64,000 nt of DNA from the NCBI GenBank assembly GCA_029721435.1, contig CM056583.1:59424120-59488119 (forward strand), in the 5' to 3' direction. Position 1 is the stretch's first letter; each line of letters begins with the position of its first letter. Positions 25,591 to 37,827 of this stretch are shown piece by piece. The notes beneath the pieces are model-generated. The model made no database searches, had not been told where the DNA came from, and saw only the letters and a list, made by a program, of their open reading frames with translations. The stretch comes from Gymnothorax reevesii. Taxonomy: Eukaryota; Chordata; Actinopteri; Anguilliformes; Muraenidae. The translations under genes were made by a program, and so were the position numbers.

Positions 25591-27544
25591 ACTATAGTGC
25601 GCAAAGTAATTGAAATAAAACTGGGAATGTTCCATCACAGCAATGCGCGGAAGGGATATGTTTTAGCTTTGTTTCTAAAAAAACTGAATTTGATAAATGC
25701 ATATCAAATACTTGACTGTGGATGGTTTGATGTAGCTTGCCGAGATCAGTGGTATCAAAAAGATGTTACAGATCTTCTCTAGAGCAGATCACAAAGTGTG
25801 TGTAACCATCCATCAAACTGTCCACTGTCACTCTAAACCTCAGCAATGGCTTGTTGGCAGTGACTTGCACCTTCAGTGATGAGGGACAAACCATGGAAGT
25901 GGGACAATTGCCGCCTATCATTGTTGCCGTTTTTCCACCAAAAATGTTGCCAATTTGGCATACAATAACTTGCAAGCATTTACTCTTGCTTGCTAGCTCC
26001 TTAAAATGAAAAGGAGGCACCATAGGAGCATTGCTGTATATTATGCTTGGCAATATACACCAAAAAAGCCCAGAAATCGGAGCGCAGAGACAAATGGCAG
26101 GCACTGTCCTTCCACATCCTGATAAGAAACTGCGCTGCTACTAGTCACTTTGCTAAATGGGAAGTAGGGTGTGAATGGCTGATTATTAATGAGGATATGG
26201 CATCCTCACTACAGAATTCCCCTTGGAGTGAGATCTCGCAGAAACTCGCAACTTTGGGGCATAAACTATGCTATAATTGCTGCAGCATGTTTTCAAAGAC
26301 AACTTTGAAATTCATATGATAAGCTACACAACACATTCCTCTTCATTAGTCTTCAACAGTCTCATCAGGACATACCATCTCACAGTAATATTATTTTAAA
26401 TAGGTTTTTCCCGGAATGATCTGTCAGGGAACATTTGTGATGGTGAAAGTTGCGTGCAAGCTCTGAACCAAGATTGTTCCACATCTGCTTCTAGTGTTCC
26501 CCATTTCATTTCACATAATTTGTTTGAGTTCATTTTGATGACGTTCAAACGGTTTTGTTATTTCAGAGGCCCTGGGCCAAAAGCTTGAATGTTGAATTGA
26601 TCTTCATTCTTGAATCTATCTTCAACGGTAATATTGTTTTCTACATTTTTTAAAGGTTTTTCATTTGACAATATCTATTACCCTATGGTATATTTTTCAA
26701 GCCTGTATTAGATGCATGTCCCCCCTCCCCCATTTTTTTTTCTCGACTTGCGCACTGAATAGACTTCAACAGTGTGCAAAACCTAAGATAATTCAATTGT
26801 CAGGCAATTACGCTTTTAAACAATACTGATCAGAAGGTGAAAATGGTCTAAAATTATCATTTTCATTCCGTTAAGGGTGTTTCATCATTTAGGATACATT
26901 TTGGAAAAGATCAGGGTTAGAATCGACTACAGCAGGTCTTAAAAAACAAAAAAATTCTACCCTCTGACTTTACCCCAAATTCTTGACGTTCCCAGTTGTT
27001 TCTCTCCATCGATACGTGCATCTAATCTGTGGTGGGGTTTTTTTCTGATCTCTAACTGGCTTGTTCTGGTTTAAATTTGTTTGATGGTTGTATATGCTGC
27101 TGCACCCATGGGAGTGTAAGAGTATTTCAGTTATGTCACTTTGCCTGAGTGTGAGTTCATGTTCGAGTACCAACACGAAAACGTGTCTGGCAGGGGCCAT
27201 GGTCATGACCTAAATGCTTGACTTCGGAGTTCAGCAGCATGGGGTTGGGTGTATGAGGCGAGAGTCAGGCAATGGAGTGCACTTCGATGTACTGAAAGGA
27301 CATGCTGAATGTTGAGTGTTTATCTGCTTTATGACAAATTACTCCCTCTTGGCACAGCCAGGAAAATTTCTGAACACACCGGCTAATCAGATACACATGG
27401 CAGAAAATACCCCCGACTTGGAGGATTTGTAATGGTGAAGGGGTAAAATGGCTTTTTGAGAGCGAAGTTCAGTGCCAAGCTGCTGCTTTCAGTCTATTGG
27501 GCTGTTTAGCCAAGCACTAAATGACAAGTGTAGAAAGACTTCAG

Positions 27545-27835
27545 AGGTTTCTTGCAATGAGTTTTTACATCACTGTAGAGGAATTTGGCTCATCTTTTTT
27601 TCTTTTTTTTTTGCAGAATTGCAGAATTCTTTTAGTTCCGCCATATTAGATGGTTTTTGAGCATGTTTTAGGGAATATGACTGCATTTCAACTGGATTCA
27701 AATCAGGACTAGGCCAGTCTAAAACCTTCAGTTTGTTTATTTTGAGCCTCTCCGAGGTGGACTTGCCTGAGTGTTTTAGATCATTGTCCTGATGCCTAAC
27801 CCAGCTGTGCTTGAGCCGGAGATCACAAACTGATG
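27545..27835 (-). pseudogene. Tc1-like transposase C-terminal fragment (minus strand)
   Basis: On the minus strand the translation contains RHQDNDLKHSGKSTSERLKI and KVLDWPSPDLNPVE. This is the second Asp and the Glu block of a Tc1 transposase (family pattern QDNDPKH...WPSQSPDLNPIE). A deletion has shortened the WPSQSPD motif. Frame is lost soon after, and no inverted ends are joined to it. Confidence 0.75.
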
Positions 27836-27839
27836 GCTG

Positions 27840-28477
27840 GACATTCACCTTCTGCATTCTCTTGTGGAGAGCAGAATTATTTGTTACATCAATTAAGGCA
27901 AGTCATCCGGGTCCTGAGGTAGTGGAGCAGCCCCAGGCCATCACACTACCCACGGATGCCTTTTTACCCAGACTCTTTGTTACTGTGGAATCATGAACAC
28001 TGACCTTAATTGAGGCGAGGCCTACAGCTTAGTTGGTCTGGATTCTATTGTGACTTCCTGGATGAGGCGTTGATGTGCTCTTAGAGAAATTTGGCAGGCC
28101 GGCCTCTCTTGGGAAGGTTTACCACCGTTCCAAGTCTTTTTCCATTTGTAGATAATGGCTGTCACCATGGTTTGCTGGAGTCCCTCAGCTTAGAGATGGC
28201 TTTGTTACCCTTTCCAGACTGATAGATGTCAACATTCCCTTGAATGTTTTTAGATCAAGGCATCATGTGTTGCTTTTTGCCTATTTCACATTGCCAGATA
28301 GGATCTACTTAAGTGATAGTTAGATTCAACGGGGTTGGCAGTAATCATGCCCTGATGTGTCTAGTGAAATTAAACCCAATTATCAATTGAATTTGTTTAA
28401 TTCGATGATTTTGAAACAAAGGGGACCATTTCTTCTGCACATAAGGCCAGGTATGTGAATACTTTTTCACAGCACTG
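27840..28477. mobile_element. DNA-transposon-like repeat with Tc1-type right end
   Basis: The sequence ends at TA (28478-28479) with gaatactttttcacagcact, a fish transposon end motif. It contains aggccatcacactacccacg, a phrase I associate with a dispersed fish repeat. It directly follows the minus-strand Tc1 fragment, and the two may be parts of one element. Confidence 0.4.
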
Positions 28478-29556
28478 TAGCTGCGCTGTATAGATTTTTT
28501 AAGATTTTTGGTGGTATTTACGGCTGTTCACAGCAATATTTTCTCCTTTGATGGATGTCTTTGTTTGGTACTGGTCCTTATTTGCACTTGTGGTAGTTTT
28601 ACACTTCTGTCCTCTGATGTCACTAATACTAATGTTCCTCCCTTTATAAGAGCATTTCATTGCCTCTGTTCGGTAACATTATGCATGGTATTGGCATGAA
28701 GCTTCTCATTAGGGCCCTGCTGAGCTGTATCACTATGGTGAAAGTCACTCAACTCCCAGAATGAGTGGACATGTGCTGTGTCATTGTTCAGCTGGGCTCT
28801 GGGTTCAGCTCTTTAAGATGCTTAACCTTTCTTTGGTACCATTTGCTCAAGGTTGGCAGCCCTGTTACCCTGAGGGAAATGGAGGGTGCAAGTCAGTGTC
28901 AGGGGGTCAGTCAGAGATCCTTGAATCTGGCTGGATCTCAAATCAAAAGGCAGCTCAGGGTTTCCCTCCTCACTGCTCACCTTTATCTGCCTTTCTAATT
29001 GGTTGAGTTATTTGCAGGCAATTGGAGGCTGAGAAACAAGAGGTTGCCTTTCCTCAAAGACCACAATTTCAGCTGTAGGTCTGTTACAACAAATGCAGTG
29101 TGATATGATTATATTTGGCTGGTGACATCATTTTCAAGGACGAAACTTCTTGCGGGCATATCTACTTATTGCTACTAATACTATTAAATTAAATGGGATT
29201 GACTTAGAGCTCAACTTGCACTTAAATCTGGCAGCATTACATCAATGTACAATGAGCCTTGTTGAAATTTCAGCCCTTTAAAATACTGTTGCTGACTTTG
29301 TAGTAAATCAAATATGCAAACGTGGACTTCCTGTGAATGCCTGCCTGCTGGAGGAGAGCAGGTCAGGTGATGAGCCTGTGCCTGTCACTGTGACCTACTC
29401 CTCGTGTGGCAGTGGCTCTTGGTCTCTGCGTGCCACGTAAACACTTTAACTCCGAGGGTCATTCATGTTCACTAGCTGCCAAACATTGGGGGCCTAATGC
29501 CACGGTGGCACTTCTTGTCAGCAGAGCCAAGCATGCTGCCATGGTCCACACACTCT

Positions 29557-29557
<1 letters not shown>

Positions 29558-29597
<40 letters not shown>
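29558..29597. repeat. (CA)n microsatellite
   Basis: Twenty uninterrupted CA dinucleotides in the pisd giant intron. Confidence 0.95.
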
Positions 29598-29599
<2 letters not shown>

Positions 29600-29662
29600 C
29601 TCTACACACTTGCAGGAACAACAGAAATGCATACATAATGCTTAATTACACTCGCCAACATA

Positions 29663-29950
29663 CACTGCCTGGGCAAAAAAAAAAGTTGCCATTTGGATTT
29701 CAGCATGCAAATACTTAAGAGCCTGATATTTAATTATTATTGCAATAGTCAGGATGTTTCAACTGGCAACAATTCTGTCATCCCTGACTGATGCAGAGTG
29801 TAGCTTTTCATTTCTTAACCAACCATGTCGGAAAATGTGTCTCATAGTCGTGGAAAAGACGTCACTGTTTCAAGAAGGGAAAATTATTGGTCTGCATCAA
29901 GCAATGTAAACAACTCAGGAGATTGCAGAAATCATTGGAATTTGGTTACA
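29663..29950 (+). pseudogene. Tc1-like element, 5' end and transposase start
   Basis: It starts after TA (29661-29662) with cactgcctgggcaaaaaaaa, the end motif of a widespread fish Tc1 family. An ATG at 29825 is followed by frameshifted transposase N-terminal sequence (GKDVTVS..., then IIGLHQA in another frame). It stops near 29950, where unrelated CA-rich sequence begins. Confidence 0.6.
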
Positions 29951-30996
29951 CACTTTTGTACTCACACTCATAGACGTGAACAGTCCCCCTCTCCCCGTAC
30001 TCACTTGCACAAATACTGTTTGTGCCACTGCAACACGCGCACCCACTCATCGTGCACCAGTGTGCAGTATGAATTTGCTCACTCACTCATTCACTGGCAC
30101 ACATGCATTAAAGGGGAACCCAGGTGAAAGATTTATGTATATTCAGATGCTTTACTATATTGTGACTGTTGGGGATATAGTGCAGGGAAACAGTTTTCTG
30201 ACTCGTACCATTATATCATAATGGCGATTCCTAGGCACAAATTTGACTGGTTTCGAAAATGGTTTGATGCTTACGGTACCTACACGGGTTTACAATTCCT
30301 TTTCGAAACTTTAGTCACGTAACCAAGTTGCATCCTTCCCAGAAAATAAAACCTAACTCACCGCAGAAGGGTCAGAATGCTTGGTGAGAGTTTATGGCAT
30401 CATTGCTTGATAGAGACCGCTTGTTATTGACTATTAAATTTACGTCATGTTGTTAATTTGGTTAGTTAGATGTATTTTGTTTACAATGTGCAGGTAGATG
30501 CAGAACGATCTATTACGGAAATGTAGGCTATGTGTACACTGTTAGCTTCATTAAAATGGATGTGTATTGCTGTGCTGGTCCAAAAGTGCTTTCCTCCAAT
30601 TAATATCACATTTAAAAAATGACATCTCTTAGAGCAGCAGTTCCAGTGTTCTGAAAACTACTTCACCACATTCCATTTCTGGGTGATGACACTAGTGGAA
30701 GTTCCATACCTCATCATCTCACCGCGCCTGCATGCAAGCATGAAAAACTCAAGTGTTTTTTTTTTTTTTTTAAACAATGAGGCATTTAAACATTTTTTGT
30801 AGAGTTCAAGAATACAAGAATGATTAGTGAAAAGTCACAAAATAGGTGCACCTTAATATAGAAGTCAATGTGGTGGTTGGGTGGGGCTTCTGTCACTTTG
30901 AGGTTCATGAAGCTAAAAGTGCATGTCCATTTGCCTCCATAGTTATTAGAATGCAAACAATACAGATTTTCCTACGATTTGACGCATAATTATGTA

Positions 30997-33120
30997 CAAC
31001 CCCAATTCCAAAAAATTTGAGATGCTGTGTAAAATGTAAATAATAACAGATTGCAATGCTTTGCAAACACGCATTCTATTCATAGTAAAACACAGATAAC
31101 ATATCAGATGTTGAAAGTGAGCCATTTTACCATTTTATGAAAAATGTTAGCTCATTTTGGATTTAATAGCAGTAACACATCTCAATAAAGTGGGGAGAGG
31201 GGTAACGAAAGGCTGGAAAAGTAAGTGGTACTAATTTTGCAACTAATTAGGTTAATTGGCATCAGGTCAGTAACATGTCTGGATATAAAAAGAGCATTTT
31301 AGAGAGGCAGAGTCTCTCAGAAGTAAAGATAAGTAGAAATTCACCAATCTACAAAAAAACTGCATCTAAAAATTGTGGAACAATTTCAGAAAAATGTTCC
31401 TCATTGTAAAATTGCAAAGACTTTGAATCTACTGTACTCAATGTCATCAGAAGATTCAGAGAATTTGAGATTCAGAGAAATCTCTGCGCAAGGGACAAGT
31501 CAGAAGGTCAATATTGCATGCTCGTAATCTTCTGGCCCTCAGTTGACACTTCATTAAAAACAGACATGATTCTGTACTGGAATACACTGCATGGGCTCTG
31601 GAACACTTCCTGAAATCATTGTCTGTGAACACAGTTTGCCGTGCAATCTACAAATGCAGGCTAAAGCTGTATCATGCAAAGAATTTGGCATAAGTGAACA
31701 TGATCCAGAAACGCTGCCATCTTCTATGGGCCAACGTTAATTTTTTTTTTTTTTTTTTTTTTTTTTTGTGAAAACCACGGACGCTGTGTCATGCGGTCTA
31801 TAGAGGAGAGGGACCATTCAGCTTGTTATCAACACACATTTCGAAAGCTTACATCTCTGATGGTATCGGGTTGTATTAGCGCCTATGGCATGGGGAGCTT
31901 ACACATCTGGAAAGGCATTATCAATGCTGAAAAGTATATAGCAGTTTTACAATAACATATGCTCCCATCCAGCCGTCTTTTTCAGGGAAGGCCTTGCATA
32001 TTTCAGCAAAACAATGCCAAACCACATACTGCATCCATCAACACAGCATGGCTTCATAGTGGAAGAGTCGGAGTGCTGAATTGGCCTACCTGCTGTCCTG
32101 ACCATTCACTAACAGAAAACATTTGGCGCATCAAAATACAAAAAAATCCGGCAAAGAAGACCGTGGAATGTTGAGCGGCTAGAATCCTACATCTGACAAG
32201 AGAGGGACAACATTTCTTTTCCAAAACTTCAGCAACTGGTCTCCTCACTTCCCAGACGTTCACAGACTGTTCAATTAATCAATCAGTCAATCAAATCTTA
32301 TTTATACAGCACGTTTAAAACAGCCTCAGTTGACCAAAGTGCTGTACAGTAATTAAGATGCAAAATAATCAGCATACACATATAAAATAAATAAAAAAAC
32401 AATCATAGGAACAATAAGATTATGGTAAATGGAAGAAAGTGAAAAATAAAAACACCAAGAAAGTAAAAAGCCAAGGTCACCTGCCTAGCTGGAACTGAAT
32501 GCCAGTGAGAAGAGATGAGTTTTCAGCAGTGTTTTAAAGTGCTCAAGAGGCTGTGCTGCTCTAACTGGAAAGGGTAGGCTGTTCCACAGCTTAGGGGCCA
32601 CCACTGAAAAGGCTTTATCTCCTCGAGTAGAGAGCCTAGCCCGAGGTACTGTCAGGAGCAGTTGGTGCCCTGCCAGGCCAGTGTGAGGCTGTAAAAGCTC
32701 TGATAAATAAGATGGTGCCAAGCCATTTAAACATTTAAGAACGAATAATAAATCTTTAAACTGGATCTGAAAATTAACAGGAAGCCAGTGCAGAGATGCA
32801 AAGACTGGAGTAATGTGATCACGCTGTTTCTTTCCCATCAACAGGCGGGCGGCTGCATTTTGAATTACTTGTGAACGGCGCAGAGTTGTTAAAAGAAGAG
32901 GGGATGCTGAACAATGGTAAACTTTTTGCGATGTGTTTCTGCCATCAAACTCAAAATGAGCTGATATTTTTCACGAAATGGTAAAATGTCTCACTTTCAA
33001 CATCCGATATGTTGTCTGTGTTCTATTATGAATAGAATGTCAGTTTGAGATTTGCAGATCATTGCATTCTGTTTTCTTTACAATTTACACAGCATCCCAA
33101 CTTTTTTGGAATTGGGGTTG
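30997..33120 (+). mobile_element. Tc1/mariner-like element, full ends, dead, carrying a LINE insertion
   Basis: It is flanked by TA on both sides (30995-30996 and 33121-33122). The inverted ends are caaccccaattccaaaaaa... and ...tttttggaattggggttg. The transposase frame is recognisable from about 31350 to 32220 but is broken by stops and frameshifts. The second catalytic Asp reads Asn (FQQNNAKPHTA). A T27 tract (31741-31767) replaces the segment that should carry the first catalytic Asp. A 5'-truncated LINE end (32272-32884) sits in the 3' part. Confidence 0.85.
32272..32884 (-). mobile_element. 5'-truncated L2-type LINE (minus strand)
   Basis: On the minus strand the sequence encodes the C-terminal end of a non-LTR retrotransposon ORF2. 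It includes RDHITPVFASLHWLPVNFQI and KLWNSLPFPVRAAQPLEHFK, followed by a 3' UTR (tgctgtacagcactttggtc) and an (ATTG)n-type tail at the left end. It was inserted into the Tc1-like copy: compare the uninterrupted agactgttgttaaaagaaga in the copy at 41971-43959. Insertion therefore post-dates that element. The reading frame is open for about 118 codons. Confidence 0.85.
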
Positions 33121-34639
33121 TATGTAGAGTGAAAATTGTGGGTGTAAGAGCAAGTTTACGAGGAATTTTTTTTTTCCAAGTTTAAGAGGAATGTAGTTAT
33201 TAGCTCTGTGTAATGACCAAGGTGTCTGACTTTTTCTAAAGTCGTTCTTCAATCCGCTTGGGGAACATGTAATACTGATTTAAGATACCCGGCCTAGCTC
33301 CAGAGACCTCAATTTAACCTTTTTCTAAGCCAAAACGCAGTTGGAAAAGTTTTTGCGATGGATTAAGCCTCGCGCACAACTCAATGTGAATAACGCTCTA
33401 AGGTAAGCAAGTGAATTTTTTTTGCCATTTCACCTTCACCAGTTAGTTGCTAGCAATCTATGCATATGTTTTTGCTGAGAAAACAGAATTACACCAATGG
33501 CATCATTGAAGTATACATTAACATGGCATTGTTTTTCCCCAGTGGACTTCTGCACGCAATACCGGATGAAGCTACAAACCAGTAGCTATTCTGCTTAGAA
33601 CATGATTCCTTCATGCCACCCAGCACAGGCACTCTAGATGATATAACACATGGCCAGATGGTGAAGGATTTTGTGATAGCATGATGTAATCTGCTCAGAA
33701 ACATTCACGTGAGAAAAACTGGCTAGGTAGCCAGCCAGCTCATTAGCTACTATCGGATTCCAAATGTCATTTGCTTAGCCGAAATAATTAAAGTAAGCTT
33801 GTCATCGAAATTGGTTTGGAGGAAAACGTTGACATAAGGAACATTGTAATAACTCGTTTATGTCTAATGTAGCTAGTTTAAGGGTTAGCTGCATTGCAAA
33901 ATATCCTTTTTTACAAAGTCTAGCTAGAGTCTTGGCCTGACTCATTGCCAACTGACGTTAGACAGCATACTGGATCCAGTGTTATTTTTAGCTCAGTGAT
34001 GGCAACAAACGTATGAAAACTATCTATCCTGCTTTACTAGTGCAGTGTGATCTCTCTATTTTGCCTGGTTTGATTTCAGTGTGCAGTTTATTGGGAGCTA
34101 AGCTTTTCTGTATTGATCGCTAGCACTTCACGGTTACTCTTGTTTCTTCACCCGTTCCATTAAAAGAATTGATGTCGTGGGTATACTCTTGAGTGAAATA
34201 GTTAAGGCCTCTCTGGAAGACTTTGCCAGACAAGTTGGATGCATTCGGTACGAAATAAACCGCAATATTTTCGGGAATACGTGCCAGAGAGGTGCACAAA
34301 CTGCATAGTTGTGGGTCTTAGCAACAGTAACTAAGGGGGGGTGGAGCTCGTCGGAGTTAGTTGAAAAAGTAAATTGTTTTCTATTGGGGGAAAAAGTGTA
34401 ATTAAAGTTGAACAAAGGAAAAAGTATTCAAGATTTCAAAAAGTTGTACATGAGCAACCTACTACTAAACAAACTTTGTTTTGCTTTTTTTGAAGTTTGA
34501 ATCACAACCCCAATTCTGAAATAGTTGGGATGAAGTGTAAATTGTGAATAAAATCAAAATGCCCTGTCTTTCAGATCTCATGAGCCAATAGGTTATTTAC
34601 AATAGAACATAGATAACATTTCAAATGTTGAAACTGAGA

Positions 34640-35545
34640 CTTTTTTTTCATTCATTCATTTTCATTTGTTCTGCTCATGGTATTTGAGACCAAAAGAAAT
34701 TCACAAAATATATTAAGCTCTGACCAGTTTGCATAACCCACGATGGAAAGGAGCAGGGAGAAAATCATTCAAATATGCTATCAGAGATAGAAAAGAAAAG
34801 ATGGCCTGCCAATCACAGTTCCTTAGCAATCACTTCGTAAATAGTATAAACAAACACGATCCAAGGTCAAAACACAATTATTTACAAACAAATTACAAAC
34901 AAATCTGAGAAACAAATTACCTAACATCATCATATTGTCTAATTATTCTTTCTTTATACATTTTCCTAAATCTAAAGATATTCATACTGCCCTTTAAATT
35001 GTTTGGCAAGGAATTCCACAGTTTCACTCCAGTTACAGAGATGCATATCTGCTTTAATGTAGTCCATGCAAACGGATGCTTAATGTTGGATTTCCTTCTA
35101 TGTTGCTCGTCTCCTAAATGTAAAACAAAAAATTTCTGTATATTTTTTGGTAGTGTTTGGTTTTTTCCCCCGTACACAACTAAGAAAGTTTGCAGTTCAA
35201 TTAAATCTTTAAATTTTAACAGCCCTGATTCAATGCATTTGTTTGTTCTCCTGGATGTACATTATAAATAATTCTCATTGCCTTTTTTTGTAAAATAAAT
35301 AATGGTTCTCAATTACTCTAATATGTGTTGCCCCACACTTCAAAAGAGTAATGCAAATACGGCAAAATCAAAGAACAATACAAAATCTTATTGACTTATA
35401 GTCCTACAAATACTTTGCTTTGTTGAGCACAAAAAAATTTAGATACTTTAGTTTTCACGTGATACATGATATTTCCATGTCAATTTATCATCCATTATAA
35501 CACCCAAAAATGTACAGTTTTATCCACAAAATACGTTTATTTCAA
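34640..35545 (-). mobile_element. 5'-truncated CR1/L2/Rex1-like LINE end (minus strand)
   Basis: The minus-strand frame at 34917-35177 ends in VKLWNSLPNNLKGSMNIFRF, the typical last block of ORF2 in CR1/L2/Rex1-type LINEs. The 3' end lies at the left with an (AATG)n and A-rich tail (ttttttttcattcattcatt on the + strand). It interrupts the Tc1-like 5' region, which resumes near ctggctgcaacagatatc. The clade is not resolved. Confidence 0.72.
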
Positions 35546-35799
35546 ATTTTCTGGCTGCAACAGATATCAAAAAAGTTGGGACACAGGCAAAAATGGGCTG
35601 AAAAAGCAATTAATATATAAGAGAATCCGCTGAAAGAACATTTTGCAAGTAATTAGGTTAACTGGCATCAGGTGTGTGACATGGTTGTCTAAGAGAGGCT
35701 GAGTCTCTCAAAAGTAAAGATGGCCAGAGGCTCTCCGACCTGTGAAGGCTTGCGTAAAAAAAAAAATTGTGGAATACTTTAAAAACAATGTTCCTCAAC

Positions 35800-36024
35800 T
35801 ACTCCGGTTTCCTCCCACATTTCAGAAATATGCATATCAGGTTAAATGGAGACACTAAATTGCCCATAGGTATGAGTGTGAGAGTGAATGGTGTGTGCGC
35901 CCTGCGATGGATTGGCAACCTGTCCAGGGAGGGTCCCTGCCCTTGCCCGTAGCCAGCTGGGATAGGCTCCAGCTCGCCCCGTGACCCAAGTGAGGAATAA
36001 GCGGGTATAGAAGATAAATGAATG
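35800..36024 (+). mobile_element. Fish dispersed repeat (retroposon tail type) with target duplication
   Basis: The body (ccctgcgatggattggcaac, then ctgtccagggagggtcc and agctgggataggctccag) is a very common fish repeat ending in an AATG-type tail. It is bounded by a direct duplication aatgttcctcaac (35787-35799 and 36025-36037), which proves a clean insertion into the Tc1-like transposase frame. Confidence 0.85.
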
Positions 36025-37694
36025 AATGTTCCTCAACGTCAAATTGAAAAGGATTTGAAGCTCTCGTCATCGACAGTGTATAACATCATCAAAAGATTCA
36101 GAGAAACTGGAAAAATCTCAGTGCATAAGGGACAAGCCTGAGACCTTTACTGGATGCCCGTGATCTTCGGGCCCTCAGACGCCACTGAATCACTCACCGG
36201 CATGATTCTGTCAGTGACATGACTAAATGGGCCCAGGAGTACTTCAAGAAACCACTGTCTATAAACACAGTCCGCTGTGCCATCCACAGATGCCGCCTAA
36301 AACTCTATCATGCAAGAAGGAAGCCATTGTTGAGCATGATCCAGAAGCGCTGCCGTGTTCTGTGGGCCAAGTCTCATGAAAAATAGCAAAGTGTCCTGTG
36401 GTCAGACGAGTCCAAATTTGTCTTTCTTGTTAGAAATCATAGGCATCGTGTCCTCCGGGCTAGAGAGGAGAAAGACCACCCCTCCTGTTATCAGCATTCA
36501 GTTCAAAAGCCAGCATCTCTGATGGTATGGGGATGCATTAGTGCATATGGTGTGGGACACATGCATGTTTTAAAAAGCACCATGAATGCTGAAAGGTATA
36601 TAAAGGTTTCAGAGCAACATATTCTTCCCTTCAGATGAGATCTATTCCAGGGAAGGTCTTGTGTAGTTCAGCAGGACAATGCAAAACCACATACTGCAGC
36701 TATTACAACAGCATGGCTTCGTAGTAGAAGAGTCCGTGTGCTGAATTGGCCTGCCTGGAGTCCTGATCTTTCACCGTTTGAGAACATCTGGCACATAATT
36801 AAGCGGAAAGTCTGTCAAAGGAGACCCAAAACTCTCCAGCAGCTGGAAGCCTGTATTAAAAAATAGTGGGATCAAATTGGCTAAACTCAAGAAACTTGCC
36901 TCCTCAATACCCAGATGCCCCCACTCTGTGTTAAAAAGAAGAGGTGATTGTACACCATGGTAAACAGGCCCCTGTCCCAACTTTTTTGAGATCTTTAGCA
37001 GTCTTCAAAATTTTAAATGAACTCATTTTGTGGATAAAATTGTAAAATTTCTCAGTTTCAACATTTGCTATGTTATCTCTGATCTATTGTGAATAAAATT
37101 CTGGCTGGTGTGATTTGAAAGTCGTTGCATTTTGATTTTATTCACAATTTACACTTTGTCCCAACTATTTCAGTAAATTTTGTAAATTTTCATTATCCTC
37201 CTGGCATATAATGGGGGGATTTTGTCATGTGTGCGGTCGTCTGTCCATCCATCTGTCCGTTCATCTGCCTGTGAACATTTCGTTTCCGGAGCATAGCTTT
37301 AAAACTGTTCAATTTTTTTTTTTCCCCACAAACTTTGCTGTGCACATAAATCATGTCCTGACTTGGTGCCTTTTGCTAATCTGAAGTTGATGATGTGGGG
37401 CCGGGGGGATATGCCATCTCCTGAAGGCTCTTGTTAGCTTAAAGTATGACTGAGTAGTAAGGCGTCACGAAACGTGGAGAGCTGCTTACGATGTTCCTGT
37501 GTGTCATGTTATTGTTATATTATGTTGTTTTTCACTTGTTAATATGCTCCTCTTATTGCGTAGCTAATGTGCTCATTTTCTTTTTGTTAATGAAATCTAA
37601 ACCACCTTCCCTTTTAGTTAGCTGTCTCTGTTCTCCCAGTAGTCTGTGCGAGATTGTCATTGGATGTAGGCTACAAAGGCAATTTTACCTTTCT

Positions 37695-37827
37695 TTTAAT
37701 GATGGAATAATTTCAGATGTCTCGGTTTCTTGAAGCTAAGTATCAAGAAGAAAGGGTGTACTTTAATGATGGAATAATTTCAGATGTCCCAGTCTCTTGC
37801 AGTTAAGTATCAGGTAGAAAGGGTGCA
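37695..37827. repeat. Two-copy tandem duplication, about 67-bp unit
   Basis: Two adjacent copies start tttaatgatggaataatttc and end near agaaagggtg, at 37695-37761 and 37762-37827, differing at a handful of positions. Confidence 0.85.

Larger units (their letters stand above)
34504..37173 (+). mobile_element. Tc1/mariner-like element with two later insertions
   Basis: The left end is caaccccaattctgaaatag and the right end, reading ...ttgtcccaactatttcag, is truncated before the final GGGGTTG. Transposase remnants (about 35700-36960) include WSDESKF (first Asp), QQDNAKPHTA (second Asp) and SPDLSPFENIW (Glu), so the DD34E residues are present, but several stops interrupt the frame. A LINE end (about 34640-35545) and a 225-bp repeat (35800-36024) are inserted within it. 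Confidence 0.82.

Noticed and set aside
30130..34470. Possible larger element surrounding the 31-33 kb Tc1-like copy
   Set aside because: A weak direct similarity (aagttgcatcc... near 30323 and aagttggatgc... near 34233) was not supported by ends or further alignment.
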